Shown: one piece after another, positions 7,992 to 17,268 of the stretch
Layout: each line of letters begins with the position of its first letter
How positions within the stretch are numbered: the stretch's first letter is position 1
Assembly: GCF_900116105.1 (NCBI RefSeq)
Contig: NZ_FPAC01000001.1
Coordinates: forward strand, 176,862-240,861
DNA length: 64,000 nucleotides
Reading direction: 5' to 3'
Source of the DNA: Paenibacillus sp. 453mf
Lineage (GTDB): Bacteria; Bacillota; Bacilli; Paenibacillales; Paenibacillaceae
The notes under the pieces: model-generated
Database searches by the model: none
Seen by the model: only the letters and a program-made list of their open reading frames with translations
Told to the model about the DNA's origin: nothing
Position numbers and translations under genes: made by a program

Positions 7992-8588
7992 ATGCTGAAT
8001 CAAGTTCATGACATACAACAAGCTTATCGAAAAGTAGTAGATGCATTATCGAGACCAGGTACAGTCCAGGATCTATCTGATGCTGCTCTTAAATTGGATC
8101 ATAGAACAGACTGCTATGCTGTAACACTCGTGCTTGCGAGGATGCTTCTGGATACGGAAGTAACCTTTAAGATCATTGGTGAGGACGAGGAAGAGCTGAC
8201 ACAGTATATCAGCCGGTTAACCTATGCGAAACGTGCAGAAGTACACGATGCTGATTATATATTCGTTACACATACCGCAGCCCCCGGCAGCGTGTCTGAG
8301 GCACTGAAGCTCGCGAGAATTGGAGAAATGAATGATCCGCATTTATCGGCAACACTCATCGCCGAGCTGCCCAGCGTCGTCAGCGGCGAGCGGCGTTTAC
8401 TTCGAGGGCCTGGAATCGATCAATATACGGTGTGCGAAATGCAGACCCTGACCATGGGGAACTGGGAGATGGTTCGGGCAGAACGAAATGCAGAGTTCCC
8501 ACTTGGTGTCGATATGATATTCGCAGATGCTTCTCATCGCGTATTAGCTTTGCCAAGAACGACTCAAATGGAGCAGGAGGTGCATTAA
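7992..8588 (+). CDS. phnH: C-P lyase subunit PhnH
   Basis: A 198-residue core subunit of the C-P lyase complex. Landmarks are the N-terminal QQAYRKVVDALSRPGTV motif, the LLDTEVTF region and the C-terminal LGVDMIF. The ribosome binding site GGGGGAG precedes the ATG. The stop codon abuts the phnI start, which follows directly at 8589, suggesting coupled translation. Confidence 0.93.
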   Translation: MLNQVHDIQQAYRKVVDALSRPGTVQDLSDAALKLDHRTDCYAVTLVLARMLLDTEVTFKIIGEDEEELTQYISRLTYAKRAEVHDADYIFVTHTAAPGSVSEALKLARIGEMNDPHLSATLIAELPSVVSGERRLLRGPGIDQYTVCEMQTLTMGNWEMVRAERNAEFPLGVDMIFADASHRVLALPRTTQMEQEVH

Positions 8589-9740
8589 ATGGGTTACGTT
8601 GCAGTCAAGGGGGGCACGAAGGCAATTGAGGAGTCGCTTCGGCGCCTTCAATACGAACGAGTGAAGCGAGAACAGACGCTGTCCACCTCACATATTGAGG
8701 CCGGAATGCGGGGGCTCATAGATCAAGTGATGTCCGAGAGCAGCATGTACAGTGAATCCCTTGCAGCACTTGCCATTAAGCAGGCGGAGGGCAATCCCGA
8801 GGAGGCTGTATTTCTGCTCAGAGCTTACCGCTCGACACTGCCTCGCAAAGCCTACTCCCAGGTGGTCACATCAGATCAAATGCGGGTAGAGCGGAGAATA
8901 TCGGCATCATTTAAGGACATTCCAGGGGGGCAGATTCTTGGAGCGACGACGGATTACTCCCACCGACTGCTCGACTTCGAATTGCGGGAAGAGACGGAAA
9001 CCGACATTCGCGAATGGCTGGCTGCTTATTCTAAACAAGACGACGCTGATGGAGATGCTGTAGGAGCTTCAAAAAACATGGAGAGCGGTGCGCTTCCCAA
9101 AGTACTTGATTACCTTCGCCGGGAAGGTCTGATTCCGGAATGCCCGCTGGATCACACAGAGCCGGATGATGTGACACGGACCAGCCTGGCTTTTCCGGCA
9201 AGCCGCAGTGAGAAGCTGCAGATCTTATCACGGGGACAGACGGGGGCGGTAACTTCTCTTGCTTACGCGGTTATACGGGGCTACGGCATGGTACATCCAA
9301 CCGTGGGCGAGCTGCGAGTAGGGTATCTCCCTGTTTATGTAAATAGTCCATTTGAGAGTGATGGAGACGAGGAGGATGCTTATTACATCGGAGATATCCA
9401 AGTTACAGAGGTTGAGATGCTCGTTCCGAGCACTGTAGATAAGGAGCACGGGAAGAAGGAGCTGGAGTTCGACTTTGGTTACGGATTATGCTACGGCCAG
9501 AACGAGACGAAGGCTATTGCGATGAGTATTTTGGACAAGAGTCTGGAGGCGGGTGACAAGTCCATTCCAACACAGAATGAAGAGTTCGTGCTCTATCATA
9601 TCGATTCGGTAGAGTCAACCGGATTTATCTCTCATTTGAAAATGCCGCATTACGTCACATTCCAGTCCAAACTGAATGATGTGCGCAAGATCAGAAAGGC
9701 AGCTGAACCTAGCGCCGCAGAGGAGAATCAATATGCATAA
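8589..9740 (+). CDS. phnI: C-P lyase subunit PhnI
   Basis: A 383-residue catalytic subunit with nucleosidase activity that, with PhnG/H/L, couples phosphonate to the ribose C1 of ATP. The N-terminus MGYVAVKGGTKAIEESL and the FDFGYGLCYGQNETKAIAMSILD block near the C-terminus are hallmarks. GGAGG in the 3' end of phnH serves as its ribosome binding site. The last 8 bp overlap the phnJ start. Confidence 0.95.
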   Translation: MGYVAVKGGTKAIEESLRRLQYERVKREQTLSTSHIEAGMRGLIDQVMSESSMYSESLAALAIKQAEGNPEEAVFLLRAYRSTLPRKAYSQVVTSDQMRVERRISASFKDIPGGQILGATTDYSHRLLDFELREETETDIREWLAAYSKQDDADGDAVGASKNMESGALPKVLDYLRREGLIPECPLDHTEPDDVTRTSLAFPASRSEKLQILSRGQTGAVTSLAYAVIRGYGMVHPTVGELRVGYLPVYVNSPFESDGDEEDAYYIGDIQVTEVEMLVPSTVDKEHGKKELEFDFGYGLCYGQNETKAIAMSILDKSLEAGDKSIPTQNEEFVLYHIDSVESTGFISHLKMPHYVTFQSKLNDVRKIRKAAEPSAAEENQYA

Positions 9741-10593
9741 TGCCTATAATTTCGCCTTCCTAGATGAAGGATCCAAACGGGAAATTCGCCGGGCAACCTT
9801 GAAGGCGATTGCCATTCCGGGGTATCAGGTTCCATTTGCTTCAAGAGAGATGCCCATCGGACGGGGATGGGGAACCGGCGGATTACAGCTTACACTATCG
9901 CTTGTCGGTCAAGACGATAAGCTTAAAGTCATTGACCAAGGCTCGGATGAATCGGTCAACGCGGTCAGTATCAAGAAGCTGATTCAGAAGACGACCGGAA
10001 TCCAGACTGTTGATGATACGGAAGATGCAACGTTGATACAATCACGTCACCGGGTACCAGAGGTGCCGCTTCAGGAAGGACAAATTCTTGTACTGCAGGT
10101 GCCTATGCCAGAACCGCTTCGTGCATACGAGTCTAGTGAGCTGCAAACGAAACGGCTTCACGGAGAGAAGGAGTACAGCGGAGCCTGGCTGATGTTGTTC
10201 GAGCAGATTATGAAGTATGGAGGTATATCAACCGGTGCCGATCATCCGGTTATGGTGCAGGATCGCTATGTGATGGCACCAAGCCCGATCCCTAAGTTCG
10301 ATAATCCCAAGCTGAACAGCTCTGAGGCGCTCATCCTTCTCGGAGCGGGCAGAGAGAAGAAGATTTACGCCGTACCGCCTTACACTAGAGTGGAATCTCT
10401 GGATTTCGAAGATGTGCCGTTCGCTCCAGAGAGCTTCAGCGGTATCCAATGTGCTCAGTGCGGAGCTGAGCATGTGTTTATGGATGAGCTGTACGATGCG
10501 GAGGCAGAGACGACTTATTACCAGTGTAACGATACCAGTTACTGCATGGCTAGAGTAAATGAGCAGAGCTCATCTATGGAAGAAAAACGCTAA
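9733..10593 (+). CDS. phnJ: C-P lyase catalytic subunit PhnJ (radical SAM)
   Basis: The 286-residue protein cleaves the C-P bond of 5-phosphoribosyl 1-phosphonate, giving the 1,2-cyclic phosphate and an alkane. The unusual cluster motif C-x2-C-x21-C-x5-C is intact at Cys240, 243, 265 and 271. These correspond to E. coli 241, 244, 266 and 272, with the last being the thiyl-forming Cys. The glycyl residue of IPGYQVPFASREMP is Gly30. The start ATG at 9733 follows AGGAG by 7 nt inside the end of phnI. An upstream in-frame start is rejected because it adds phnI-overlapping residues. Confidence 0.96.
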   Translation: MHNAYNFAFLDEGSKREIRRATLKAIAIPGYQVPFASREMPIGRGWGTGGLQLTLSLVGQDDKLKVIDQGSDESVNAVSIKKLIQKTTGIQTVDDTEDATLIQSRHRVPEVPLQEGQILVLQVPMPEPLRAYESSELQTKRLHGEKEYSGAWLMLFEQIMKYGGISTGADHPVMVQDRYVMAPSPIPKFDNPKLNSSEALILLGAGREKKIYAVPPYTRVESLDFEDVPFAPESFSGIQCAQCGAEHVFMDELYDAEAETTYYQCNDTSYCMARVNEQSSSMEEKR

Positions 10594-10611
10594 TGAAGAG
10601 GGGTGAGAGTT

Positions 10612-11457
10612 ATGCATGCTTCAGATGAGCCTATTTTGAAAATACGAGATTTGAACAAGCAGTTTGGTACAGGATGCCCAAGATGCAGTAATCCGGCTGA
10701 CAGACAGCTGGACCGAAACTATTGCCCCGTCTGCGGGACCGTGTATTCCTGCCGGGACGTAAGCTTTGATCTGTATCCAGGAGAAGTGCTGGGGATCGTT
10801 GGGGAGAGCGGCAGCGGGAAATCGACGCTGATGAAATGTCTGTACTTTGATCAGGACGTCACCAGCGGGGAAGCCATACTAAACGTGTACAAGGACGGTT
10901 CGATTAATTTGTTCGAGGAGTCTTCCCAGCAAAAAAGATACATTCGCAACCAGCTGATGGGCAAGGTGTACCAGAACCCGGTGCTGGGGCTGCGCCTGCG
11001 GTTCTCTTCAATCGGCAACATTGCCGAGAAGATGATTGCGGCAGGAAGCCGCCATGTGCAGGCGATGGAAGAACGCGGGAGCGAGCTGCTCACGAAGGTT
11101 CATATTCCTGTATATCGCATGAAGGAAGCACCGGAGAACTTCTCTGGTGGAATGCAGCAGAGAGTCCAGATTGCGAAGGCATTGTCAAACAATCCACCGA
11201 TACTTCTGCTTGATGAAGTGACTACCGGTCTTGATTTGTCCGTGCAGGCAAGTGTGCTTGATCTGATCAAGCATTTGCAGAGAGAGCTGAATATCAGCAT
11301 CCTGCTGGTATCCCATGATCTTGGAGTCATTCGCATGCTGGCCGACCGCACCCTCGTTATGCTGGATGGGCAGATTATTGAACAGGGCTTAACGGATCAA
11401 ATTCTGGAGGATCCTCAGCATGCTTATACACAGCAGCTTGTTCACTCGTTATTGTAA
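10612..11457 (+). CDS. phnK: C-P lyase ABC-type ATPase PhnK with a Cys4 insertion
   Basis: A 281-residue ATPase that docks on the PhnGHIJ core. Walker A GESGSGKST is at 64-72, the signature is FSGGMQQR, and Walker B is ILLLDEVTTGLD. Between the first beta strand and Walker A it carries a segment with CPRC at 22-25 and CPVC at 38-41 (C-x2-C-x12-C-x2-C). This looks like a zinc ribbon and is absent from E. coli PhnK. I believe it is common in Bacillota homologues, but that is from memory. The ATG at 10612 has GAGGGG 8 nt upstream. Confidence 0.93.
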   Translation: MHASDEPILKIRDLNKQFGTGCPRCSNPADRQLDRNYCPVCGTVYSCRDVSFDLYPGEVLGIVGESGSGKSTLMKCLYFDQDVTSGEAILNVYKDGSINLFEESSQQKRYIRNQLMGKVYQNPVLGLRLRFSSIGNIAEKMIAAGSRHVQAMEERGSELLTKVHIPVYRMKEAPENFSGGMQQRVQIAKALSNNPPILLLDEVTTGLDLSVQASVLDLIKHLQRELNISILLVSHDLGVIRMLADRTLVMLDGQIIEQGLTDQILEDPQHAYTQQLVHSLL

Positions 11458-11511
11458 GGATCGTAAGGAGATTAAGAATCGTGATGAAAAATGGGGAAGG
11501 GAGTCGTTCCT

Positions 11512-12693
11512 ATGTATGTGATTACAGGTGGAATTATTGTGACAGAGGAGGCTCTTCTGGAGGGCTATGACCTTCTGATCGAACACGGGCGGATTGCAGG
11601 AATGGTTCCTGCGGGGGAGGAAGCACACCGATCCGATGCGGAGATTATTGATGCGAAGGGCGGTTATGTCACACCGGGCATGATTGACATTCATTCCGAT
11701 TACATTGAGCATATGACAGCACCGCGCCCAACGTCGCTGATCCATTTTGGCCTGAGCCTGAGGGAAACAGAGAAGGAGCTTATCTCGCATGGCATCACGA
11801 CGATGTATCATTCACTCTCTATCTTCAAATCGGCGGATTACAAGTACCGCCCGATCCGTGAGCCGGAGAATGTGCGCAAGCTGCTCGAGCTGATTAATCA
11901 GACCCACTATGAGAAGCATTTGATTCGGCATCGGTTCCACGCCCGCTTTGAGATCGATAATCTCAACCAGGTAGATAATCTAAAAACCTACATTAAAGAG
12001 GATAAAGTACATCTGGTCTCCTTTATGGATCACACACCTGGTCAAGGACAATACAGGGACCTGGAGGTATATAAGACAACGATTCGCGGCTACGATGATG
12101 TGACGGACGAAGGACTGAGCGTGCTGATTGCCAATCATCAGACGAAGGAGAAATTAACGGTTGAGAGTATTAGAGAGATTGCAGAACTAGCGGCCTCGCG
12201 AGGCATTGCTATTGCGTCACATGACGACGACTCGCTGGACAAGCTGGAGCTGGTACAGAGCTTCGGAACGACCATCAGTGAATTCCCGATCACGCTTGAA
12301 ATTGCACGTGAGGCAAAGAACAGGGGAATGTTCACTATCGCTGGTGCACCCAATGTCATATTGGGCGGATCTCACAGCGGAAATCTGTCAGCACAGGAGG
12401 CAATAAGCGAAGGGGTTATTGATGTACTATGCAGCGACTATTATCCGGCTTCAATGCTGCATGCGGTCTTCCAATTGGCGAGTGAGCTGGACCGGGATCT
12501 TGCAGAGATGTTTAAGCTTGTCACCCTTAATCCCGCCAAGGCGGTTCATATTGATGAAGAGGTCGGCTCCATCAAGATTGGTAAAAAAGCGGACCTTCTT
12601 ATCGTCGAACGTCTTGAGCCGGATCAGTTCCCAGTGATTACGACAGTCTTCGTCGATGGCAAGCTGATTCAGCAGACAAACTACAGAATTTAA
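11512..12693 (+). CDS. phnM: RPnTP diphosphatase PhnM
   Basis: A 393-residue amidohydrolase-superfamily enzyme that removes pyrophosphate from alpha-D-ribose 1-phosphonate 5-triphosphate to give the PhnJ substrate. Metal-site motifs are IDIHSDYIEHM (about 59-69), ISHGITTMYHS, IASHDDD and the terminal amidohydrolase block KADLLIV. The start ATG at 11512 follows GGAAGGGAG. The ATG at 11491 lies before that site and is less likely. The gene is followed by phnL, the reverse of the usual E. coli phnL-phnM order. Confidence 0.93.
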   Translation: MYVITGGIIVTEEALLEGYDLLIEHGRIAGMVPAGEEAHRSDAEIIDAKGGYVTPGMIDIHSDYIEHMTAPRPTSLIHFGLSLRETEKELISHGITTMYHSLSIFKSADYKYRPIREPENVRKLLELINQTHYEKHLIRHRFHARFEIDNLNQVDNLKTYIKEDKVHLVSFMDHTPGQGQYRDLEVYKTTIRGYDDVTDEGLSVLIANHQTKEKLTVESIREIAELAASRGIAIASHDDDSLDKLELVQSFGTTISEFPITLEIAREAKNRGMFTIAGAPNVILGGSHSGNLSAQEAISEGVIDVLCSDYYPASMLHAVFQLASELDRDLAEMFKLVTLNPAKAVHIDEEVGSIKIGKKADLLIVERLEPDQFPVITTVFVDGKLIQQTNYRI

Positions 12694-12773
12694 ATAGACG
12701 GCGAAAGGTATCACGAAAGACCTGGGTTTCAGGTCCATCGGATCTATTGCAAGTGAACAAGGAGGATGAAGAG

Positions 12774-13484
12774 ATGACACAACACCTGCTGTCTATTGAA
12801 GGAATGTCAAAATCCTTTACGCTGCATCATATGAACCAGCAGATTACAGCACTTCATAACATTAACCTGCATGTGAAGGAAGGGGAATTCGTTGGCATTA
12901 CCGGAAAAAGCGGAAGCGGGAAATCGACGATTCTAAGATGTATCTACAGAACCTATCTGCCTGGGACAGGAGAAATCTGGTATGATTCAGCCCAATTTGG
13001 CAGGATCAACCTGGCTTCCGTATCCGAAAGAATGATCAGCCAGCTTCGCCGATCCGAGATCGGCTATGTGTCCCAGTTCCTGAACGTGATGCCCCGAACC
13101 TCTGCGAAGCAGCTAGTTCGTGAGGCAGTGCTTGAGATGGGACATGATTCGGAGTATGCCGAAGCAGAAGCAGTGAAGATGCTGACGCACTTCGAGCTGG
13201 ATGAGGGGCTCTGGAACAGCTATCCGGCAACCTTCTCCGGAGGTGAGAAGCTGAGACTGAACATCGCAAGAGCGATGGTAAAGCGCCCCCGGCTTCTGCT
13301 CTTGGATGAGCCGACGGCAAGTCTCGATGAAGCCTCAAAGCTTAGAGTGAAGATGCTGATTGAGCAGCTGATGCAGGAAGGGACGACGATGCTGGGTATT
13401 TTTCATGACCTGGAATTTATGGACAGTCTTTGCACCAGGGAGTACAGAATTACAGATGGCACCTTCCAAGACGCCTTGAATTAA
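12774..13484 (+). CDS. phnL: C-P lyase ABC-type ATPase PhnL
   Basis: A 236-residue ATPase required with PhnG/H/I for forming ribose phosphonate triphosphate. Walker A GKSGSGKST is near 48-56, followed by the conserved CIYRTYLP block. The signature is FSGGEKLRLNIARA and Walker B is LLLLDEPTASLD. GGAGG lies 8 nt before the ATG. The 80-bp gap from phnM holds a short GACCTG/CAGGTC hairpin (12719-12735). It is the last gene of the lyase block. Confidence 0.93.
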   Translation: MTQHLLSIEGMSKSFTLHHMNQQITALHNINLHVKEGEFVGITGKSGSGKSTILRCIYRTYLPGTGEIWYDSAQFGRINLASVSERMISQLRRSEIGYVSQFLNVMPRTSAKQLVREAVLEMGHDSEYAEAEAVKMLTHFELDEGLWNSYPATFSGGEKLRLNIARAMVKRPRLLLLDEPTASLDEASKLRVKMLIEQLMQEGTTMLGIFHDLEFMDSLCTREYRITDGTFQDALN

Positions 13485-13651
13485 TCCATTGTTTAACACG
13501 GGGTTGATAAACATCCTATGTTAAATCCCTATCATATTAATCTGATGGAAAAAATCGAGATTTGTTTTAAAATTGCCCGAACATTCTCAAAATATATGAC
13601 TTTTATACTAGATTGTGTATGGCTATAGTATTTATTCCGGGAGGGTATAAG

Positions 13652-14698
13652 ATGAAGAAATCGTTAGCTATTGTATTGATTCTATCACTGATCGTAGTCT
13701 TGGCAGGATGCGGAAACGGGGGAGAGGGTGCTTCTGCAGATTCCAAGGACACGCTGACTTTTGTGTGGTATCCCAATGAATCCGGCGCTGATCTTAAGGA
13801 TGCCAGGGAAGAGTTCGGAAGAATTATAGAGGAAGCAACCGGCAAGAAAGTAGAGCATCAAACGACAACAGACTATATCATTGCCATCGAGGCGATCACG
13901 AATGGAAATGCGGATCTTGGTTTTATGGGGCCTCAAGGCTATATCGAGGCTCACACCAAGAATGAAAAGGTACTGCCTTTAGTCGTTCCAAGCGGAGAGT
14001 CGGGTACGCTAGAGGATGCTGTGTACTACAGCTGGCTGAGTGTCAAAAAAGGACAAGAAGAAGCTTATAAGAGCGGCGATCAATTCACTATTGATGGAAT
14101 TGCCGGCAAGAAGTTTTCCTTCGTATCCAATTCTTCAACTTCCGGATTCAAAGTTCCATCCTCTGGCATTATTACGTATTTCAGCGGCCAGGAACAATAT
14201 AAGGATTTGACCGAGGAAGATTTGCTGATGGGTGGAGATGATCAGTTTTTCCAAGAAGTTCTGTTTGGCGGCTCCCATCAGGGCTCAGCAGTGAACTTGC
14301 TTACAGGAAAAGCAGATGTAGCTGCGTTCTGTGATACATGTGTGTCCAACTACGTGGAGCTTACGGAAGGTGAAGCGAATAAGCCAGGTGCCGTATATAC
14401 CGTAAAAGACGATGCAGCTGAGCCGTTCAATACACTTCCAGGAGAGCAATTTTCACTAATTTCTGTAACGCCAGTCCTTAATTCGCCTTTTGTGGTGAAT
14501 ACAGATACGGTTAGTGAAGAGGATATTGCCAAGCTTGAGGAGCTCTTTACTTCAGATGAAGTGACGAACAATGAGAAGATATTCCTTCCTGTGGAATCTG
14601 AAGCTTCCGGTTTGTTCAAGAAGAAGTCAGGGGATGAGAAATTCCTGCCAGTGGAAGATGAGTGGTTTAATCCAATTCGGGAGCTGTCAGGTCTGTAA
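13652..14698 (+). CDS. phnD: Phosphonate ABC transporter substrate-binding lipoprotein PhnD
   Basis: A 348-residue extracytoplasmic binding protein with a lipoprotein signal peptide (lipobox LAGC, Cys at about 20). The family core includes the FVWYPNESG strand, a QTTTDYIIAIEAITNGNADLGFMGPQGY segment and SSTSGFKVP. It delivers phosphonate or phosphate esters to PhnC-PhnE. The ATG at 13652 has GGGAGGG 6 nt upstream. The 167-bp gap from phnL may carry its own promoter. TTAACA and TTGATA 11 bp apart (13493, 13504) hint at a weak PHO box, but the array does not continue. Confidence 0.93.
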   Translation: MKKSLAIVLILSLIVVLAGCGNGGEGASADSKDTLTFVWYPNESGADLKDAREEFGRIIEEATGKKVEHQTTTDYIIAIEAITNGNADLGFMGPQGYIEAHTKNEKVLPLVVPSGESGTLEDAVYYSWLSVKKGQEEAYKSGDQFTIDGIAGKKFSFVSNSSTSGFKVPSSGIITYFSGQEQYKDLTEEDLLMGGDDQFFQEVLFGGSHQGSAVNLLTGKADVAAFCDTCVSNYVELTEGEANKPGAVYTVKDDAAEPFNTLPGEQFSLISVTPVLNSPFVVNTDTVSEEDIAKLEELFTSDEVTNNEKIFLPVESEASGLFKKKSGDEKFLPVEDEWFNPIRELSGL

Positions 14699-14744
14699 TT
14701 GATAATCAAGGAATGCAAGTTGAGGGTTAGGAGGCAGCACAGCT

Positions 14745-15536
14745 ATGACGAAGTTACTTCAGCTGAATGAGGTGCACAAGCAATATGGCCAAGATACCAA
14801 AGCACTGACCGATGTGAATTTCACCGTGAATACCGGAGAATTCGTATCGATTATCGGTCCTTCTGGAGCAGGGAAATCGACTCTTCTTCGATGTATTAAT
14901 CGAATGATCGATTCAAGCAGTGGAGAGATTATGTTTGATGGGCAGAATGTAAACCGTCTTAAGAAGAGTGAATTAAAACAGCTTAGAACCCGAATCGGCA
15001 TGATTTTTCAGCATTATAATCTTGTGGAACGTTTAAGCGTCATTGAGAATGTGCTGCATGGCAGGCTTGGCTATAAGTCAACTTTCGCAGGTATTCTAGG
15101 AATTTATTCTGAGGAAGAGAAGAGACAGGCGTATGCCATATTGAAGATGCTTGGATTGGAACAACAAATCTACAAGCGCTGCGATCAGCTAAGCGGCGGG
15201 CAGAAGCAGAGAGTAGGCATCGCACGTGCACTCATTCAGGACCCAAAACTGTTGTTATGTGATGAACCGATTGCTTCACTTGATCCGAATGCATCCCAGA
15301 CTATTATGGAGCATCTTCGCAGTATTTGTTCTTCAATGGGGATTACGGTGCTTGTCAATCTTCACCAGGTAGATGTCGCTCTGAAATATTCGGACCGAAT
15401 CATCGGGGTCAACAAGGGTGAGATCGTATATGATGGCTTACCTGCTGGAGTTGGAACTGCAGAGCTTCAACTCATATATGGATCAAGGCTTACGGAGTAT
15501 ATGTCGGCTGACGGAGGAAGTCAGCATGCAGGCTAA
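14745..15536 (+). CDS. phnC: Phosphonate ABC transporter ATPase PhnC
   Basis: A 263-residue ATPase of the phosphonate importer. Walker A is GPSGAGKST, the signature LSGGQKQRVGIARAL, Walker B LLLCDEPIASLDP, and the PhnC-typical NLHQVDVAL follows. GGAGG precedes the ATG. Its 3' end overlaps the first phnE gene by 11 bp. Confidence 0.95.
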   Translation: MTKLLQLNEVHKQYGQDTKALTDVNFTVNTGEFVSIIGPSGAGKSTLLRCINRMIDSSSGEIMFDGQNVNRLKKSELKQLRTRIGMIFQHYNLVERLSVIENVLHGRLGYKSTFAGILGIYSEEEKRQAYAILKMLGLEQQIYKRCDQLSGGQKQRVGIARALIQDPKLLLCDEPIASLDPNASQTIMEHLRSICSSMGITVLVNLHQVDVALKYSDRIIGVNKGEIVYDGLPAGVGTAELQLIYGSRLTEYMSADGGSQHAG

Positions 15537-16311
15537 TTTCTTTGCCCGAAAAAGAAGAAACTCCCTATTCTACTGTGCCTTGATTCTTGTCCTTACCATT
15601 TGCGCGATCGTCATCACCGAATATGATGTGGTCAAAGGCTTCACCTCGGTGCCTAAGGCAGCAGAATGGGCAGTATCCAACTTCTATCCAAACGCGGAAG
15701 CGATGGACAAGCTGCCCGACATTATTGCCTCACTGCTTGAGACACTGCTCGTGTCTATCGCGGCAACGACCATTGCTGCAGGCTTTGCTCTGTTCTTCGC
15801 GATCATGGGGTCGCAGACAACCGGAGGGGACGGTGTACTCAGCTTCATCGGCCGCTCAGTTGCCACTTTGTTTCGGAATATTGATGTCGCAGCTTGGTCG
15901 ATGATCCTGCTTCTATCCTTTGGTCAGAGTGTGCTTACTGGATATTTCGCCTTGTTCTTCGGTTCCTTCGGGTTCTTGACGAGGGCTTTTATCGAATCCA
16001 TTGATGAAGTCAGCAACAGCTCTGTTGAGGCACTGCGTGCAACGGGGGCCAGTTTTTTATGTATCATTTTCAAATCGGTGATTCCCTCCAGCATACCGCA
16101 AATGATCAGCTGGATTCTGTTTACCGTCGAGACGAATATTCGAAATGCAACACTTATCGGTATTCTGACAGGAACAGGGATCGGCTTCTTGTTCAGTCTA
16201 TATTACAAGAGTCTGAATTACAGCTCCGCCTCACTCGTCGTCCTGGTCATCGTTGCAACGATCCTACTGATTGAGACGATATCGAATTATGTGAGGAGGG
16301 TTATTCTGTAA
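15526..16311 (+). CDS. phnE: Phosphonate ABC transporter permease PhnE (first copy)
   Basis: A 261-residue permease with an N-terminal TM segment and an inner-membrane permease domain. The EAA-like loop (VEALRATGASFLCIIFKSVIPSSIPQ) contacts PhnC. The ATG at 15526 follows GGAGG by 8 nt and overlaps the phnC end. The longer reading frame from 15418 would mostly overlap phnC and is rejected. It pairs with the next gene to form a two-permease channel. Confidence 0.92.
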   Translation: MQANFFARKRRNSLFYCALILVLTICAIVITEYDVVKGFTSVPKAAEWAVSNFYPNAEAMDKLPDIIASLLETLLVSIAATTIAAGFALFFAIMGSQTTGGDGVLSFIGRSVATLFRNIDVAAWSMILLLSFGQSVLTGYFALFFGSFGFLTRAFIESIDEVSNSSVEALRATGASFLCIIFKSVIPSSIPQMISWILFTVETNIRNATLIGILTGTGIGFLFSLYYKSLNYSSASLVVLVIVATILLIETISNYVRRVIL

Positions 16312-16313
16312 TC

Positions 16314-17168
16314 ATGGAACATTCTTCTTATGAGCTTGGAAAAGGCACAGATTCGGTACCTCAGAAGCGAATCAAGGCGAAGCCCTTCAACAAATCGTCC
16401 TTTGTCATATCAACAACACTTGTTATGCTGCTGATTCTTACCATTTACGGATTTCTGACGTTTGATTATAAGGATCTTCAGTTCTGGGATGCGGTTCTCT
16501 CGACAGGGGAGACGATCAGAACGATGTTCCTGGAACCGCAGATGAATCATTTTACATTTGGCGAAGCACTGAAGCAGGTCAGCATCACGCTCGGACTCGC
16601 CTTCCTGACGACGATCTTTGGCGGAGTTATCGCCTTGTTCCTGGCACTGCTTGCAGCAAGAAATTTAAGCACGAAGACGGCATCTGTTGTGGTAAAGGCC
16701 ATCGTATCTTTTATCCGGGCAGTTCCGACCGTGTTGTGGGTATTAATATTTGCTGTCGCTGCAGGGCTTGGAGGGGTTGCTGCTGTAATCGGGATGACGT
16801 TCCACTCCGTCAGCTACTTGGTCAAGGCCTTCTCAGAGTCGTTTGAGGAGCTGGATAAAGGGGTAATAGAAGCCCTGAAGGCGAGTGGGGCCGGCTGGTG
16901 GAAGATCGTATTTCAGGCGGTTATTCCTTCCTCCATGTCGTACTTGATCTCTTGGACCTTTATGCGCTTCGAGATTAATTTTGCTGTTGCTGTCGCAATG
17001 GGCGCAGCCGCTGGGGCTGGTGGTATTGGCTTCGACATGTTTATGGCCAGCAGCTTCTATTATGATGTGAGAGAGGTCGGATTTATTACGTATCTAATTC
17101 TGGCATTCGCGATCATACTTGAACTCGTTGCAACACAGATTAAAAAGAGATTGAAGGTTCGTACTTGA
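16314..17168 (+). CDS. phnE: Phosphonate ABC transporter permease PhnE (second copy)
   Basis: A 284-residue permease paralogous to the preceding gene. The EAA loop is VIEALKASGAGWWKIVFQAVIPSSMSY. It starts 2 bp after the first phnE. Paired PhnE genes in one operon are common in Bacillota and probably form a heterodimer. A terminator follows at 17208, closing the phosphonate island. Confidence 0.92.
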   Translation: MEHSSYELGKGTDSVPQKRIKAKPFNKSSFVISTTLVMLLILTIYGFLTFDYKDLQFWDAVLSTGETIRTMFLEPQMNHFTFGEALKQVSITLGLAFLTTIFGGVIALFLALLAARNLSTKTASVVVKAIVSFIRAVPTVLWVLIFAVAAGLGGVAAVIGMTFHSVSYLVKAFSESFEELDKGVIEALKASGAGWWKIVFQAVIPSSMSYLISWTFMRFEINFAVAVAMGAAAGAGGIGFDMFMASSFYYDVREVGFITYLILAFAIILELVATQIKKRLKVRT

Positions 17169-17207
17169 GATACTCAAAAGCTTAAGATGCAAGTCTTATA
17201 TCAAACA

Positions 17208-17254
17208 AGAACCTCCATATTCGTTCCTACTTGAGGAGCATGGAGGTTCTTTCA
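17208..17254 (+). terminator. Terminator of the phosphonate importer genes (may act both ways)
   Basis: An 11-bp stem AGAACCTCCAT/ATGGAGGTTCT is followed by TTTC. It lies between the convergent phnE and SDR genes. Confidence 0.8.
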
Positions 17255-17268
17255 TATGCCTTGCCTTG

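Noticed and set aside
13493..13526. Second PHO box before phnD
   Set aside because: Only TTAACA and TTGATA are 11 bp apart. The next hexamers break the period, so evidence is too weak for a separate feature.
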